Assembly: GCA_902489135.1 (NCBI GenBank)
Contig: CABTYW010000004.1
Location: 1-50,290 of the forward strand
Source of the DNA: an uncultured Synergistaceae bacterium
GTDB lineage: Bacteria > Synergistota > Synergistia > Synergistales > Dethiosulfovibrionaceae
Direction of reading: 5' to 3'
Length of the DNA: 50,290 nucleotides
This document shows positions 16,490 through 25,075 of this stretch, in pieces. Numbering within the stretch: the first letter of the stretch is position 1; each line of letters begins with the position of its first letter. The notes below the pieces were generated by a model. The model saw nothing but the letters and a program-made list of their open reading frames with translations, made no database searches and was not told the origin of the DNA. The translations under genes were made by a program, and so were the position numbers.

Positions 16490-17488
16490 TCACTTCAACC
16501 TCTGAGGTTCCAGTTTTGCCATCTCCGTGAGGTACACCAGATTTTCGAACACGGAAGGCGCTTTCCCCGGGGCGTGAAGAAGCCCCTCCCGCCCGGTGCC
16601 GTAGGTTTCTTCCAGCGCGGAAAAAACTTGACGGGCTTCGGCAGTATAGCCCGAACGGAAAAGCACATAGCCGCCGATGGCCGAAGCCTCCAGGGAGCCC
16701 TCTCCTTCTTCGGCGAGAAAGCGGGGATTTTCGTGCAGCCGCGCCGTCAGGCGTTCCATGGAACGTCGCGGCACCAGACCGCCGTCCACCAGGTTCTCCA
16801 TGATCTTGAGCGCCGCCAGTGAATCGTCTTTGTAGACATAACTCTGCTTGTCCACGTCATAGCACCGCTGATTTTCCAAGGTGCCGCTGCCTGCCAGAAG
16901 GATGCCCAGACACCGCTGCGCCACGCTTTCCCAGCGGTGGGGCATTTCGTTTTTCAGGAGCTGAAGCGCCAGCACGTCCACACTGCACAAATTCAGCACG
17001 TGACTGGGCTCGTAGATCGAATAAATCCCCGACGGCCGTTCTTTCCACTGAGCGCTGTTGATGAGCACGTCGCGGTATACGTTGTAACGCAGCAGCCGGC
17101 CGGCCTTTTTGATGGCGCAGTCATAATATTCGGGCACCTTCCAGCGCTGATTTGCCTCAAGCAATACGCGGCAAACCTGAAGCTCCACGGCGATATCGTT
17201 CTCGTAGGCCGCAGGCTTCAGCGACGCGTCAAGGCGGCAGTAGAGCAGCAGCATGGGCGACTGAAAATATTTCACCATCAGCCGGTACAGTTTGTGGAAA
17301 GCTTCCGGCTGCTCCAGCAGCAGACGCAGCTTCATCTCCGCCGCAAGGGTTTTTGAGGAATAGCCGTCTCCCGGCGCATCGGGCAGCAGACCGATTTCAG
17401 TGCGGCAGGCCTCAAGGGCGTCGATCACCGAGGCCCCCGCAGGCACGCCCGACACCAAAAACAGAATGAGCAGCAGCACCTTTTTCAC
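16490..17488 (-). CDS. Secreted, mostly helical protein of unknown function, in operon with thiT
   Basis: 332 aa from a GTG with AAGGAGG upstream. Signal peptide KKVLLLILFLVSGVPAGA, then a soluble protein built of helices. Spaced aromatic and acidic repeats (PSGIYSIYEPSHVLN, YVYKDDSLAALKIMENLVDGG, GGYVLFRSGYTAEARQVF) suggest an alpha/alpha-toroid like that of some glycoside hydrolases, but I recognise no catalytic signature and do not assign one. It lies 31 nt downstream of thiT on the same strand with no terminator between, so it should share the thiamine-controlled transcript. Mature protein has several Cys (for example in VEL-QVC-RVL, LYC, NLC), which could form disulfides. Confidence 0.7.
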   Translation of the reverse strand: MKKVLLLILFLVSGVPAGASVIDALEACRTEIGLLPDAPGDGYSSKTLAAEMKLRLLLEQPEAFHKLYRLMVKYFQSPMLLLYCRLDASLKPAAYENDIAVELQVCRVLLEANQRWKVPEYYDCAIKKAGRLLRYNVYRDVLINSAQWKERPSGIYSIYEPSHVLNLCSVDVLALQLLKNEMPHRWESVAQRCLGILLAGSGTLENQRCYDVDKQSYVYKDDSLAALKIMENLVDGGLVPRRSMERLTARLHENPRFLAEEGEGSLEASAIGGYVLFRSGYTAEARQVFSALEETYGTGREGLLHAPGKAPSVFENLVYLTEMAKLEPQRLK

Positions 17489-17519
17489 GGCTCGTTCCTC
17501 CTTCTTTAAAGCTTTAAAG

Positions 17520-18026
17520 TTACAGGTCTCTGAGCCTCTTCATGATCAGCGGCACCAAAATCAACGCGATGACCATATTGATGCTCATAAAACTTCCGTT
17601 GTAGGCCAAAGAATACAGAAAAGGATTCATGCCTTCCGGCGCGTAGGACGCGAAAAAAATGACGCCCGACGCCACGTGACAGGCGATGCGGAACAAACAG
17701 GCCACCACGACGCCGATCCAATCTCTGCCGGGAACGATGGCCGCCAGTCCCATGACGGCATAGGCCAGGGGATAATCAAGAATTCCCTGCATCGGGTGAA
17801 CCACATAGCCGCCGAGAATCCATTGAAGGATGCCGGCCACGGCGCCCGCCGCAATGCCCCTCCACAGCCCCCAGCGCAGCGCCAAAATGAGAAGCGGCAC
17901 GATTTCCAGGGTAATGGAGCCGCCTTGCGGCAGTCGATAGAGCCTGATCCTCGAAAAAACCACGGCCAGCGCGATGGTCAGCGCGGCCTCCGCCAAAAAA
18001 CGTGAAGAACTGTTCCTTTCCATCAT
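17520..18026 (-). CDS. thiT: Energy-coupling-factor thiamine transporter ThiT
   Basis: 168 aa, S-component of a group II ECF transporter, importing thiamine with a shared EcfAAT module coded elsewhere. Six hydrophobic spans. ThiT signatures are plain: QGGSITLEIVPLLILALRWG (35-54), HPMQGILDYPLAYAVMG (77-93), and the thiamine-binding end CHVASGVIFFASYAPEGMNP to LAYNGSFMS (116-148) with His, Tyr and Asn. CGGGAGG sits 5 nt before ATG 18026; the ATG at 18023 is equally possible. The leader contains a probable TPP riboswitch, matching the function. A secreted protein gene follows in the operon. Confidence 0.92.
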   Translation of the reverse strand: MMERNSSSRFLAEAALTIALAVVFSRIRLYRLPQGGSITLEIVPLLILALRWGLWRGIAAGAVAGILQWILGGYVVHPMQGILDYPLAYAVMGLAAIVPGRDWIGVVVACLFRIACHVASGVIFFASYAPEGMNPFLYSLAYNGSFMSINMVIALILVPLIMKRLRDL

Positions 18027-18054
18027 TCGGACCTCCCGAAAATATTTTAGAGAG

Positions 18055-18071
18055 GGCGGAAACACTCCGCC
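18055..18071 (-). promoter_or_regulatory. Expression-platform hairpin of the thiT leader
   Basis: GGCGGA and TCCGCC form a 6-bp stem with a 5-nt loop between the aptamer and the thiT ribosome site. No long U-run follows, so control may be at translation or by alternate pairing with the CGGGAGG site. Confidence 0.45.
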
Positions 18072-18083
18072 TTTCCTGCCCCG

Positions 18084-18165
18084 CCCTGCGACGGAACAAG
18101 TACCAAGGGTCGAGACTGATGCGTCTCCTCTCATCCGGCGTACCGGCTCCCCCAGTCCCCGAAGT
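18084..18165 (-). promoter_or_regulatory. Probable TPP riboswitch (thi box) before thiT
   Basis: On the minus strand the leader shows the core order of the TPP aptamer: CGGGG near the 5' end, a CCGG-UACG-CCGG hairpin directly before AUGAGAG (consensus CUGAGA), then GACCCUU, an ACUUGUUCC segment in place of ACCUGAUCUGG, and GUCGCAGGG (consensus GCGNAGGG). The pyrophosphate-side P5 arm is shorter than usual. Position 58 nt before a thiamine transporter gene strongly supports it. Confidence 0.72.
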
Positions 18166-18166
18166 T

Positions 18167-18172
18167 ATTGTA
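18167..18172 (-). promoter_or_regulatory. -10 element of the thiT transcript
   Basis: TACAAT on the minus strand, placing transcription start at about 18160, right at the 5' edge of the aptamer. No convincing -35 at 17 bp. Confidence 0.45.
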
Positions 18173-18189
18173 CCATTTTCAGCGCTGAA

Positions 18190-18219
18190 TTGCGCCGACA
18201 AACGCCGACATGGTAAACT
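18190..18219 (+). promoter_or_regulatory. Possible promoter of the PfkB kinase gene
   Basis: TTGCGC (18190-18195), 18-bp spacer, TAAACT (18214-18219), 37 nt before the start codon. Confidence 0.4.
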
Positions 18220-18256
18220 CATAAAGCAAAATATCATTCTTGAAGGAGAGAAAATC

Positions 18257-19213
18257 ATGAAGCCCGTTCTCTTTTTTGGAGAAGCGCTGTATGACTGCTT
18301 CATCGGCCCCGACGGCGCGCAGAAGGAAGAGCTGCCCGGCGGTTCAGTTCTCAACGCCGCCGTCGGCACGGCGCGCCTTCAAATTCCCGCCGCTTTTTCG
18401 GGCGGCATCGGCAGCGACGCTCGCGGCCGCGCGCTTTTGCATCTCATGGACCGCGAGAAAATCGACCGTCGGCACGTTTTCTACAAAAAAAGCCTGCCCA
18501 CCGCCCTTTCGCAGGTTCGTCACCCCCCCCAGGGAACGCCCGACTTCGCCTTTCACCGCTCAGGCTGCGCCGATGAAACGGTGACCATCGAAGAAGCGGC
18601 ATCCATTGATCCCCGCGCCTTTGCCGCCCTTCACTGCGCCGGCGTCATGCTGACCTCCGAACCGGGCGCCTCGGCGCAGGAAGCTTTGGCGCAAAAATTT
18701 TACCATGCGGGAGTGCCCGTTTCCTTCGACCTGAACGCCCGTCCCGCACTGGTAACGGAAAAACAGAGCTACTGCGAGAGGGCGTTGAAGTTCATGCTCA
18801 AGCCCCGATTGGTCAAGTTCAGCACCGACGATCTGCTCTGGTTTTTTCCCGGCGAAGACGTGAACACCGCCTTCGCGGCGCTCTGCCAGGCCCGTCAGGG
18901 CGCACTCACCGTCATGACCGCCGGAATTCAGGGATCGCTCATCGCCTCCGGCCCGACCTGCGAGCGCCTCTATGCCTACTCAGTGGAAGTGCGGGACACC
19001 ACAGGCTGCGGCGACGGCTACGCCGCAGGGTTGCTGCACGGCCTTTTCAGCCTGCCGAAAGACACTCCCTGGGACGCACTGACACCGGAACAGGTGCGCT
19101 GGATCGGCTCCGGCGCCTCGGCCGTCGCCGCCCGCGTCTGCGAAAAACATGGCGGCGCCGCCGCCATGCCCCGCCTGCACGACGTGTTCAGCTCTCAGGG
19201 AACCTCCCAATAA
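18257..19213 (+). CDS. PfkB-family carbohydrate kinase, fructokinase-like
   Basis: 318 aa from ATG 18257, with GGAGAG upstream; the upstream frame covers the divergent leader and is not coding. Ribokinase fold: LFFGEALYDCFIGP and GGSVLNAAVGTARLQ at the N-terminus (sugar site), FDLNARPAL in the middle, and the C-terminal PfkB signature DTTGCGDGYAAGLLHGL with catalytic Asp in GCGD and the anion hole. It phosphorylates a ketose or nucleoside sugar; fructose is the commonest substrate of close relatives, but the exact one is unknown. Monocistronic, ending at a long hairpin. Confidence 0.85.
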   Translation: MKPVLFFGEALYDCFIGPDGAQKEELPGGSVLNAAVGTARLQIPAAFSGGIGSDARGRALLHLMDREKIDRRHVFYKKSLPTALSQVRHPPQGTPDFAFHRSGCADETVTIEEAASIDPRAFAALHCAGVMLTSEPGASAQEALAQKFYHAGVPVSFDLNARPALVTEKQSYCERALKFMLKPRLVKFSTDDLLWFFPGEDVNTAFAALCQARQGALTVMTAGIQGSLIASGPTCERLYAYSVEVRDTTGCGDGYAAGLLHGLFSLPKDTPWDALTPEQVRWIGSGASAVAARVCEKHGGAAAMPRLHDVFSSQGTSQ

Positions 19214-19924
19214 ATTTCAGCGGCGCATCGCACGTACCTTGCCACGCTTCAAAGACGTGAGGAACGAGAACGGTGCGGACTCGTCGTTTGCGAGTCCGCA
19301 CCGTTCTCGTTCCGCGGCAGGATGTTATGACAAAAGGCGTGTGATTAGACAAATGCCTCCGTCAATATAGCAGATTACGCCGAGCGCCATAGTTCGTTTT
19401 TTTCTCCGCACGGAGACAAAAATTTTTACACGTTCATTCGGGTAAACGTACCGCACTCCCCTGAAGAATCGTCCGTTAGGAATACTTTCGAACCGTTGTT
19501 CACGGTAAAGAGAGGCGGCAGCCGCTGCGCCCTTTCGTCGGGCATCCGACGCAGTCAGCGCTTTCTGAAATCCAGGAGGCGAAGGCGCTCAGCCATCGTT
19601 AAAATTTTTCCCGCGCATTTGCAGCCGGTCTCCATCTTCAGGCTGACGCCATATTCTCTCCGCGGTGAGCCAGCGGGAAAAGTGTTTTGTTGAAAGATCA
19701 TGCATGCACAGGAAAGACGGACGACAATGAAAACGGAGAAAGCGTCATCATCCCTGCCGTTTTCGCTTTACAAAAAACAGGCATCTTCTCTTAAAGCACA
19801 TTGAAAAATAAAAAAATGACATTCGGTCAATGTGCCGCAATTCCAAGGACATTTCAATACCGTGGAAGCGCTCAATCCCATGCTTACTTTTCTCCGCTTA
19901 TTTTCGACGTTTCAAGGGTTTGCT
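19214..19924. other. Intergenic region of about 700 bp without a supported gene
   Basis: Holds the 23-bp hairpin at 19261-19313. The rest contains only a 65-codon frame (19496-19693) with no start signals or family. Composition is mixed, lower in GC towards the cdaR stop. Downstream ends of both the kinase and cdaR genes converge here. Confidence 0.55.
19261..19313. terminator. 23-bp perfect hairpin downstream of the kinase
   Basis: The arm 19261-19283 pairs without mismatch with 19291-19313 over a 7-nt loop (TCGTTTG). No U-tract follows on either strand, unlike a standard intrinsic terminator. Confidence 0.65.
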
Positions 19925-21079
19925 TTATAAATGCAGCGCACTGGCCGCCGTGTCGCTTTTCAACGTTTTGAAGATGGCGAGGGCAACCGCAAAAATTGCC
20001 GCATTTTTCAAGTCCCGAGGATCAAGACACGTCAGCTTGTGGATACGTCGCAGCTTGTACTGCACGGTGTTTTTATGCAAACACAACTCCTTCGCAACCG
20101 CTTGAATCGAACCATTGCAGTGAAAATACACAGACAGAAAACTCATGATTTCACTGAAGTCACGTTCGGGACACTCCATAAAAAGACGCGTGATGAATTC
20201 CTGCCGCGTTTTTAGAGGTATTTCGCCGGCAATAAATTCGATATCAACCCCATTATAAAAAGCATAGCGCTCTCCGTTTTGCACGGCGGCCCGAAGGGCC
20301 TTGCCGGCGCGGTCGTAAGCGCTGCGAACTTGTCGACAGTCAACAGATTCGGTATCAATGCCCACAAAGGCACGGAAACCGCATCGTTCTATATTTTCAT
20401 AAACGCGGTCGGCCATGTGGCGTAGTTTTGCTTCACTGGCAGGAGAAACAAAACAGACATAGCGAAAGGGTAATTTATAGTAAAAACCTCCTGTGGCCTC
20501 CCGGAGAGCTTGACGAACCGCCGCCTCAATGCGACCGAGACACTCCGGCCCTTCTGCCGCGCTGTGTTGTTCCAGAGCGACTACAAAAATCTGGAAAGGC
20601 TTGCGGATGTCGATGCCCAGCTCAAGTCCTCGCTCAACAAAACGGTCAGTAATCGATTCAGCAGAAGAGAAAAGCCATTCCTCCATGAATTGACTCCACA
20701 TGGCAGCACGAAGCTGCTTTTGACGCTCGCCCCAGGAATCCATCAACAGGATCTCGGTCATTTTCTTGATGATCTGACTATATTGCTGAACCTCACTCCC
20801 TCTGCCGGTAATACCGATCACGCCCACCGTTGCACCTTCGAAACGAATAGGCAGATTAATGCCCCGGCGCGCCCCCGGATATTCATCGTCGTTCACAACC
20901 GTCAGTTCATCAAGCCCTTGCCGAAGCAATTCACAGGCTCCGCCGTGGAACGTACCAAAACGCTCCGGGTCAGTACTTGCGATGATAATACCCCTTTCAT
21001 CCATCATGTTGACGTCATGTCCGATGATGGAGCTCATTTCAGTGACAATGCGCATGGCGCTGTCATGAGAGATATTCAT
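19925..21079 (-). CDS. cdaR: CdaR-family sugar-diacid/glycerate regulator
   Basis: 384 aa from ATG 21079 with GGAGGAGG upstream; the extra N-terminus in the longer frame is untranslated leader. N-terminal diacid-recognition domain (about 5-135; MMDERGIIIASTDPERFGTFH, INLPIRFEGATVGVIGITG), a central GGDEF-like linker domain, and a C-terminal PucR-type helix-turn-helix (GSIQAVAKELCLHKNTVQYKLRRI, about 333-357). Members activate glucarate, galactarate or glycerate genes in response to the acid. It is divergent from a glycerate kinase gene, the classical partner, and probably controls the cassette 21305-27198. Confidence 0.88.
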   Translation of the reverse strand: MNISHDSAMRIVTEMSSIIGHDVNMMDERGIIIASTDPERFGTFHGGACELLRQGLDELTVVNDDEYPGARRGINLPIRFEGATVGVIGITGRGSEVQQYSQIIKKMTEILLMDSWGERQKQLRAAMWSQFMEEWLFSSAESITDRFVERGLELGIDIRKPFQIFVVALEQHSAAEGPECLGRIEAAVRQALREATGGFYYKLPFRYVCFVSPASEAKLRHMADRVYENIERCGFRAFVGIDTESVDCRQVRSAYDRAGKALRAAVQNGERYAFYNGVDIEFIAGEIPLKTRQEFITRLFMECPERDFSEIMSFLSVYFHCNGSIQAVAKELCLHKNTVQYKLRRIHKLTCLDPRDLKNAAIFAVALAIFKTLKSDTAASALHL

Positions 21080-21304
21080 CTCAAAAAGCCTCCTCCGCTG
21101 CGTCGTGCCTCCTCCCTCGCTTTTTCTCGACGTGTATCGAAGGTGCGGAGACCATATTGAAAAAACGCACGTGCACAAGCACAGTGTTTTCCATAACAGT
21201 ATTATACATAAAACTTTGTCTTGAAATACATAGCCATGACATGCGAATTTTTTTATAATTGTTTTACAGAACTTGAACATCCCGACTTGAAGGAGACGAT
21301 CAGC
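21080..21304. promoter_or_regulatory. Divergent control region cdaR / glycerate kinase cassette
   Basis: Contains TATAAT on the plus strand at 21254-21259 and TATAAT on the minus strand at 21211-21216 (complement ATTATA), pointing outward to the two genes. No well-spaced -35 is seen for either, as expected of activator-dependent promoters. GGAGGAGG and AAGGAG serve the two starts. Confidence 0.45.
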
Positions 21305-22465
21305 GTGAAGATTGTGGTGGCGCCGGATTCATTTAAAGGATGTTGTACCGCCGTCGCTGCCGCTTGCGCGTTTGCGCAAGGAATTACGACCGTTTTTCCG
21401 CAGGCCGAGGTTGTGCGCCTGCCCGTGGCCGACGGCGGCGAGGGCACCGTGGAAGCGTTGCTGTCGGCTCTGGGGGGCGTAAAAAAAACGGCGACTGTCA
21501 CAGGCCCCTTGAGCGAGTCTGTCACGGCCGAGTTTGCGATACTGCCCGACGGAACGGCAGCTATCGAGGTGGCGTCGGCATCGGGGCTGCCATTGACGCC
21601 TCGTCAAAAGCTGGATCCGTTAATCGCGACAAGTCGCGGTACTGGAGAACTGATACGAGCGGCGTTGGACGGTGGTTGCCGAAAGTTTCTGATTGGCCTC
21701 GGCGGATCGGCAACAAACGACGGGGGCATAGGCATGGCGCAAGCTCTGGGGGTTTCATTTTTGGACGCCGCAGGGCAGGAGCTCGGCCCGGGCGGCGCAG
21801 GGCTTGAACGACTGGTTCGAATTGACGCATCACACATCGATGCACGTCTGACGGAATGCCGTTTTACAGCAGCCTGCGACGTGAGAAACCCGCTCTGCGG
21901 TCCCAACGGGGCGTCGGCGGTTTACGGGCCTCAAAAGGGCGCGACCCCCGAAATGATCGCCCGACTTGATGCGGCGCTGCATCGCTTTGCACAGATCGTT
22001 CAACGTGACCTGAGACGCGACGTGTTAGACGTTCCCGGCTACGGCGCAGCCGGCGGATTGGGAGCAGCACTGTCACTGTTCTGCGGTGCGCAGATCCAGT
22101 CGGGCATTGATACCGTGCTTGGCTTAGTCCGCTTCGACGCGCACATGATCGGCTGCGATTTGGTCATCACAGGTGAAGGCAGCATAGACGGTCAGTCAGC
22201 CTACGGCAAAGTCCCCGTCGGCGTGGCCGTAAGAGCCAAGCGTCACGGGCCAATCCCCGTGGCAGCCATCGTCGGTGCCGTGAAACCGGGCGCTGACAAA
22301 GTATATGAATATGGCATCGACGTGATCATGCCGACAGCAACAGGCCCGATGACGCTCGACGAGTCAATCGCCCGCGCTCCTGAACTGCTGGCCGGCGCGG
22401 CGGAACGACTGATGCGCATCGTCAAAATAACGCTAAAATGCGCCCACTCAAGCAAAGAACAATGA
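21305..22465 (+). CDS. garK: Glycerate kinase (GarK/GlxK family)
   Basis: 386 aa from GTG 21305, preceded by AAGGAGACG; the protein then opens KIVVAPDSFKG, the standard family N-terminus, so longer starts are rejected. Phosphorylates D-glycerate to 2-phosphoglycerate in the type I family. Signatures: PVADGGEGTVEALL, FLIGLGGSATNDGGIGMAQALG, GYGAAGGLGAALSLF and ITGEGSIDGQSAYGKVPVGVA. It heads a cassette with a permease and exported hydrolases, which suggests that the imported or released compound enters metabolism as glycerate. Confidence 0.93.
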   Translation: MKIVVAPDSFKGCCTAVAAACAFAQGITTVFPQAEVVRLPVADGGEGTVEALLSALGGVKKTATVTGPLSESVTAEFAILPDGTAAIEVASASGLPLTPRQKLDPLIATSRGTGELIRAALDGGCRKFLIGLGGSATNDGGIGMAQALGVSFLDAAGQELGPGGAGLERLVRIDASHIDARLTECRFTAACDVRNPLCGPNGASAVYGPQKGATPEMIARLDAALHRFAQIVQRDLRRDVLDVPGYGAAGGLGAALSLFCGAQIQSGIDTVLGLVRFDAHMIGCDLVITGEGSIDGQSAYGKVPVGVAVRAKRHGPIPVAAIVGAVKPGADKVYEYGIDVIMPTATGPMTLDESIARAPELLAGAAERLMRIVKITLKCAHSSKEQ

Positions 22466-22475
22466 GGTGACACCA

Positions 22476-23711
22476 ATGAAATTTTTAAGGAAAATCCACA
22501 TGCCAGTTGCCTTCTCTCTGCTGTTGATCAGCGTTGCACTTTCGCTGGCCACAGGATACGGAGTGCCGTATCGACAGTTCGTTGAAGGCGAGTTTGGTTA
22601 TTTGAACATTGTCGTGGTCATTTTGACAGGTGTCATGTTCCTCCGCGTTTATGAGGCGAGTGGTGCAATAGACTTGTTAATGCAACACTTGACCCGCATG
22701 ATGAATTATCAGCCGTTGTTTTTCTTGTTTACTGTCATGGCCCTGCTTTATATACCCGGCATGTTTACCGGCTTAGGCGTTCCAGCAGTGCTTATCATCG
22801 GTGGTCTGACCTATCCGTTGCTCATGAAAATGGGCTTCGCTCCCGAAAAAGCGGTGGCTTTTATATCTCTTGGCGCTATGTTAGGCAGCGTTACCGGGCC
22901 GCTCAATATCCCTGTCATGATTATTGCCTGCGCGATTAATATGCCCTATGAAGGGTTTGGACTCGTCCTGCCGGCAATTACAGTCCCAATGGGAATTATT
23001 ACTGTATTGTGTATGGGAACTCAGACAGCCCGGCGTTTTAAAACATCCGAGAATCATGAGCTGTCGAACGTTTCGCTCCCGAGCGCCCTAAAGCCTGTCG
23101 TATACCTTCCTGTCATTGTACTCCTTGCGCTTATTGGTCTGCCCCGTGCATTCCCCAAGTACATTCCCGATCTTGGTACGCCTTTGGCATTCACGGCAGC
23201 CATGTTATGCGTATTACTCACAGGACATGTCAAAGGGATGGGATCAGTGTTGCTCAGATCCATCGACAATCCCGTGCTCGACACAGCCGCACTGCTCCTG
23301 AGCGTCGGCGTTCTGGTACAGATTGCGACGTTAACCGGCATCAAGGGCGACATCATTACCGCTTGTATGAGCCTACCGACGTTTGGAATTTACCTGGTTT
23401 TGCTGGTTGCGTTGCCGATGTTGGGCGGCGCTGTTTCCATGCTGGGCGGCGCCGCGCTTTTCGGACTGCCATTGGTTCTGGCTCTGTTGGGACATAACAC
23501 GATCGTTGTTACGGCCGGCTGCTCAGTGCTGTGTGCGTTGAGCCAACTTATTCCGCCTACGGCCATCGTGAGCAAGGTCGCCGGTGAAGTGCTGGGAGTT
23601 TATGATTACCATAAGACCTTACGTTCCATGATGCCCTATATGATCATGATCGCTTCGTTCTCGCTGCTTTTCGTGATTTTTTCCAACACGATTGTCCGTA
23701 TATTCACATAG
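22476..23711 (+). CDS. Large membrane permease, TRAP-large/DctM-like ion transporter superfamily
   Basis: 411 aa from ATG 22476, with GAGGTGA overlapping the kinase stop. About 10-12 membrane spans. The two hairpin-like half repeats, GMFTGLGVPAVLIIGGLTYP to LGAMLGSVTGPLNIPVMIIACAINMP and later GGAVSMLGGAALFGLPLVLALLG to SQLIPPTAIVSKVAGE, resemble the substrate loops of TRAP large subunits and relatives. No usual small TRAP subunit or DctP lies beside it; a 53-aa membrane protein follows instead. A carboxylate is the likely substrate given the glycerate kinase. Family at superfamily level only. Confidence 0.72.
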   Translation: MKFLRKIHMPVAFSLLLISVALSLATGYGVPYRQFVEGEFGYLNIVVVILTGVMFLRVYEASGAIDLLMQHLTRMMNYQPLFFLFTVMALLYIPGMFTGLGVPAVLIIGGLTYPLLMKMGFAPEKAVAFISLGAMLGSVTGPLNIPVMIIACAINMPYEGFGLVLPAITVPMGIITVLCMGTQTARRFKTSENHELSNVSLPSALKPVVYLPVIVLLALIGLPRAFPKYIPDLGTPLAFTAAMLCVLLTGHVKGMGSVLLRSIDNPVLDTAALLLSVGVLVQIATLTGIKGDIITACMSLPTFGIYLVLLVALPMLGGAVSMLGGAALFGLPLVLALLGHNTIVVTAGCSVLCALSQLIPPTAIVSKVAGEVLGVYDYHKTLRSMMPYMIMIASFSLLFVIFSNTIVRIFT

Positions 23712-23724
23712 GTGGCGGTTAAAG

Positions 23725-23886
23725 ATGAATGTTTATAACGGAATAACATGGTGCTATCGTCTTATTTTCGGCCTGATCGCTATGTTGCTCGTCATTAATA
23801 TCTTCAGGCATGAGCCGCTGACGAAAAAAATTCTCGGCGTTATCGTCCTATTGCCATTGTTGTTACGGTTATTCAACATTAAATAG
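23725..23886 (+). CDS. Small membrane protein, 53 aa
   Basis: Starts at ATG 23725, 13 nt after the permease stop, with AGGTGG as ribosome site; the next gene uses the same TAGGTGGC junction. Two hydrophobic segments (YRLIFGLIAMLLVINIF and ILGVIVLLPLLLRLF) joined by a short basic turn with KK. It is too regular in position and too hydrophobic to be noise, and probably is a small partner of the preceding permease, in place of the TRAP small subunit. I do not recognise a family. Confidence 0.7.
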   Translation: MNVYNGITWCYRLIFGLIAMLLVINIFRHEPLTKKILGVIVLLPLLLRLFNIK

Positions 23887-23898
23887 GTGGCAGAGACC

Positions 23899-25050
23899 AT
23901 GGATAAGAAAATCTTTTCATCCGGCAATCTCATGAAATCGCTCTGCGCATTTGTTCTTCTCGGCGGACTGTTCGCCGCCAGTCGGAAGACCTTTATTGAA
24001 TCGCGACAGCAACTCCCTATTTATCCCAGTGCTGGTCTGAGCCGTACCGCCCGTCTCGGCGAATATTTCGACGGCGTCCGAGGGACAGCAGCCGATGGTG
24101 AGGTCTATGTATTCGACAGCGGGATGCCTGGAGCTTCTATGATGATTTTCGGTGGCACGCATAATGACGAACCCTCAGGTCACGTCGCCGCAATTGCGAT
24201 GATTGAAAATCTTCACGTGAAAAAAGGACGCATTTTTATAGTGCCTCGGGCCAACGCCAGCGGCCTGACACATACGACGCCATTGGAAGGTTTCCTTGAC
24301 CGCTATTACGTTGATACGCCGAATGGCAAACGCTGGTTCAAGTTCGGTTCACGCTACACCAACCCAATTTACCAGTGGCCAGATCCCGATATTTTTGTGC
24401 ATCACCAGTCGTTACAGCGCATGGCTGGCGAAGAATCGCGCAACCTGAACCGCTGTTGGCCCGGCCGACCTGACGGTACCTATACGGAAAAACTGGCATA
24501 TGCTTACATGGAACTGATGCGCAAGGAAAAAATTGATCTTGCCGTCGATTTTCACGAAGCGCCGTTGGAATACTTCTTAATCAACGCCATCTGCTACCCA
24601 AAGAAGAGCAATAAAGTGGCGCTGGGCGCCGAGTTCAACCTCTCAATGGAAGACCTGCAGTACACCATGGAAGCCTCCCCAAGCAACCTCCATGGCTTCT
24701 TTCATCGCGAAGTCGGCGATTACTCCCCTGCAACCATGCCGTTCTTGATGGAAACACCCAATCCATCACAGGGGCGTTTTCACGGCAAAACGACAAACGA
24801 GCTGATTGTACTCGGTCGGGATATAAACTATATCAAAGCCGACAAACTGAAACGCCTGTTCGTCGATATGGACGAAAACGGTTGGCCTTTGTCATTGCGC
24901 GTTGCACGCCAGATCAAGAGCGCTGAAGAAATTATCAATTCCTTTAATGAGCTTTATCCGGATCGCGCCATTGAAGCGGAGGGCATCCCGCCATATAAGG
25001 AAGTGCTGGAAAAAGGTGTGGGAGCTTTCCTTCATGCCCCGGAGAGATAA
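23899..25050 (+). CDS. Membrane-anchored succinylglutamate desuccinylase/aspartoacylase-family metallohydrolase
   Basis: 383 aa from ATG 23899 (GTG 23887 overlaps the ribosome site). One N-terminal hydrophobic segment (LMKSLCAFVLLGGLFA) suggests an anchor or uncleaved signal, so the domain would face the periplasm. The zinc carboxypeptidase-like core is intact: H88 and E91 in GGTHNDEPSG, Arg and Asn in ESRNLNRCWPG (178-189), H219 in DLAVDFHEA. The family removes acyl groups from N-acyl amino acids by amide hydrolysis. Export is unusual since AstE and aspartoacylase are cytosolic. Next to a permease and two other exported proteins it may prepare the imported ligand. Confidence 0.82.
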   Translation: MDKKIFSSGNLMKSLCAFVLLGGLFAASRKTFIESRQQLPIYPSAGLSRTARLGEYFDGVRGTAADGEVYVFDSGMPGASMMIFGGTHNDEPSGHVAAIAMIENLHVKKGRIFIVPRANASGLTHTTPLEGFLDRYYVDTPNGKRWFKFGSRYTNPIYQWPDPDIFVHHQSLQRMAGEESRNLNRCWPGRPDGTYTEKLAYAYMELMRKEKIDLAVDFHEAPLEYFLINAICYPKKSNKVALGAEFNLSMEDLQYTMEASPSNLHGFFHREVGDYSPATMPFLMETPNPSQGRFHGKTTNELIVLGRDINYIKADKLKRLFVDMDENGWPLSLRVARQIKSAEEIINSFNELYPDRAIEAEGIPPYKEVLEKGVGAFLHAPER

Positions 25051-25075
25051 AACGATATCGTAAGGAGGAATTATT

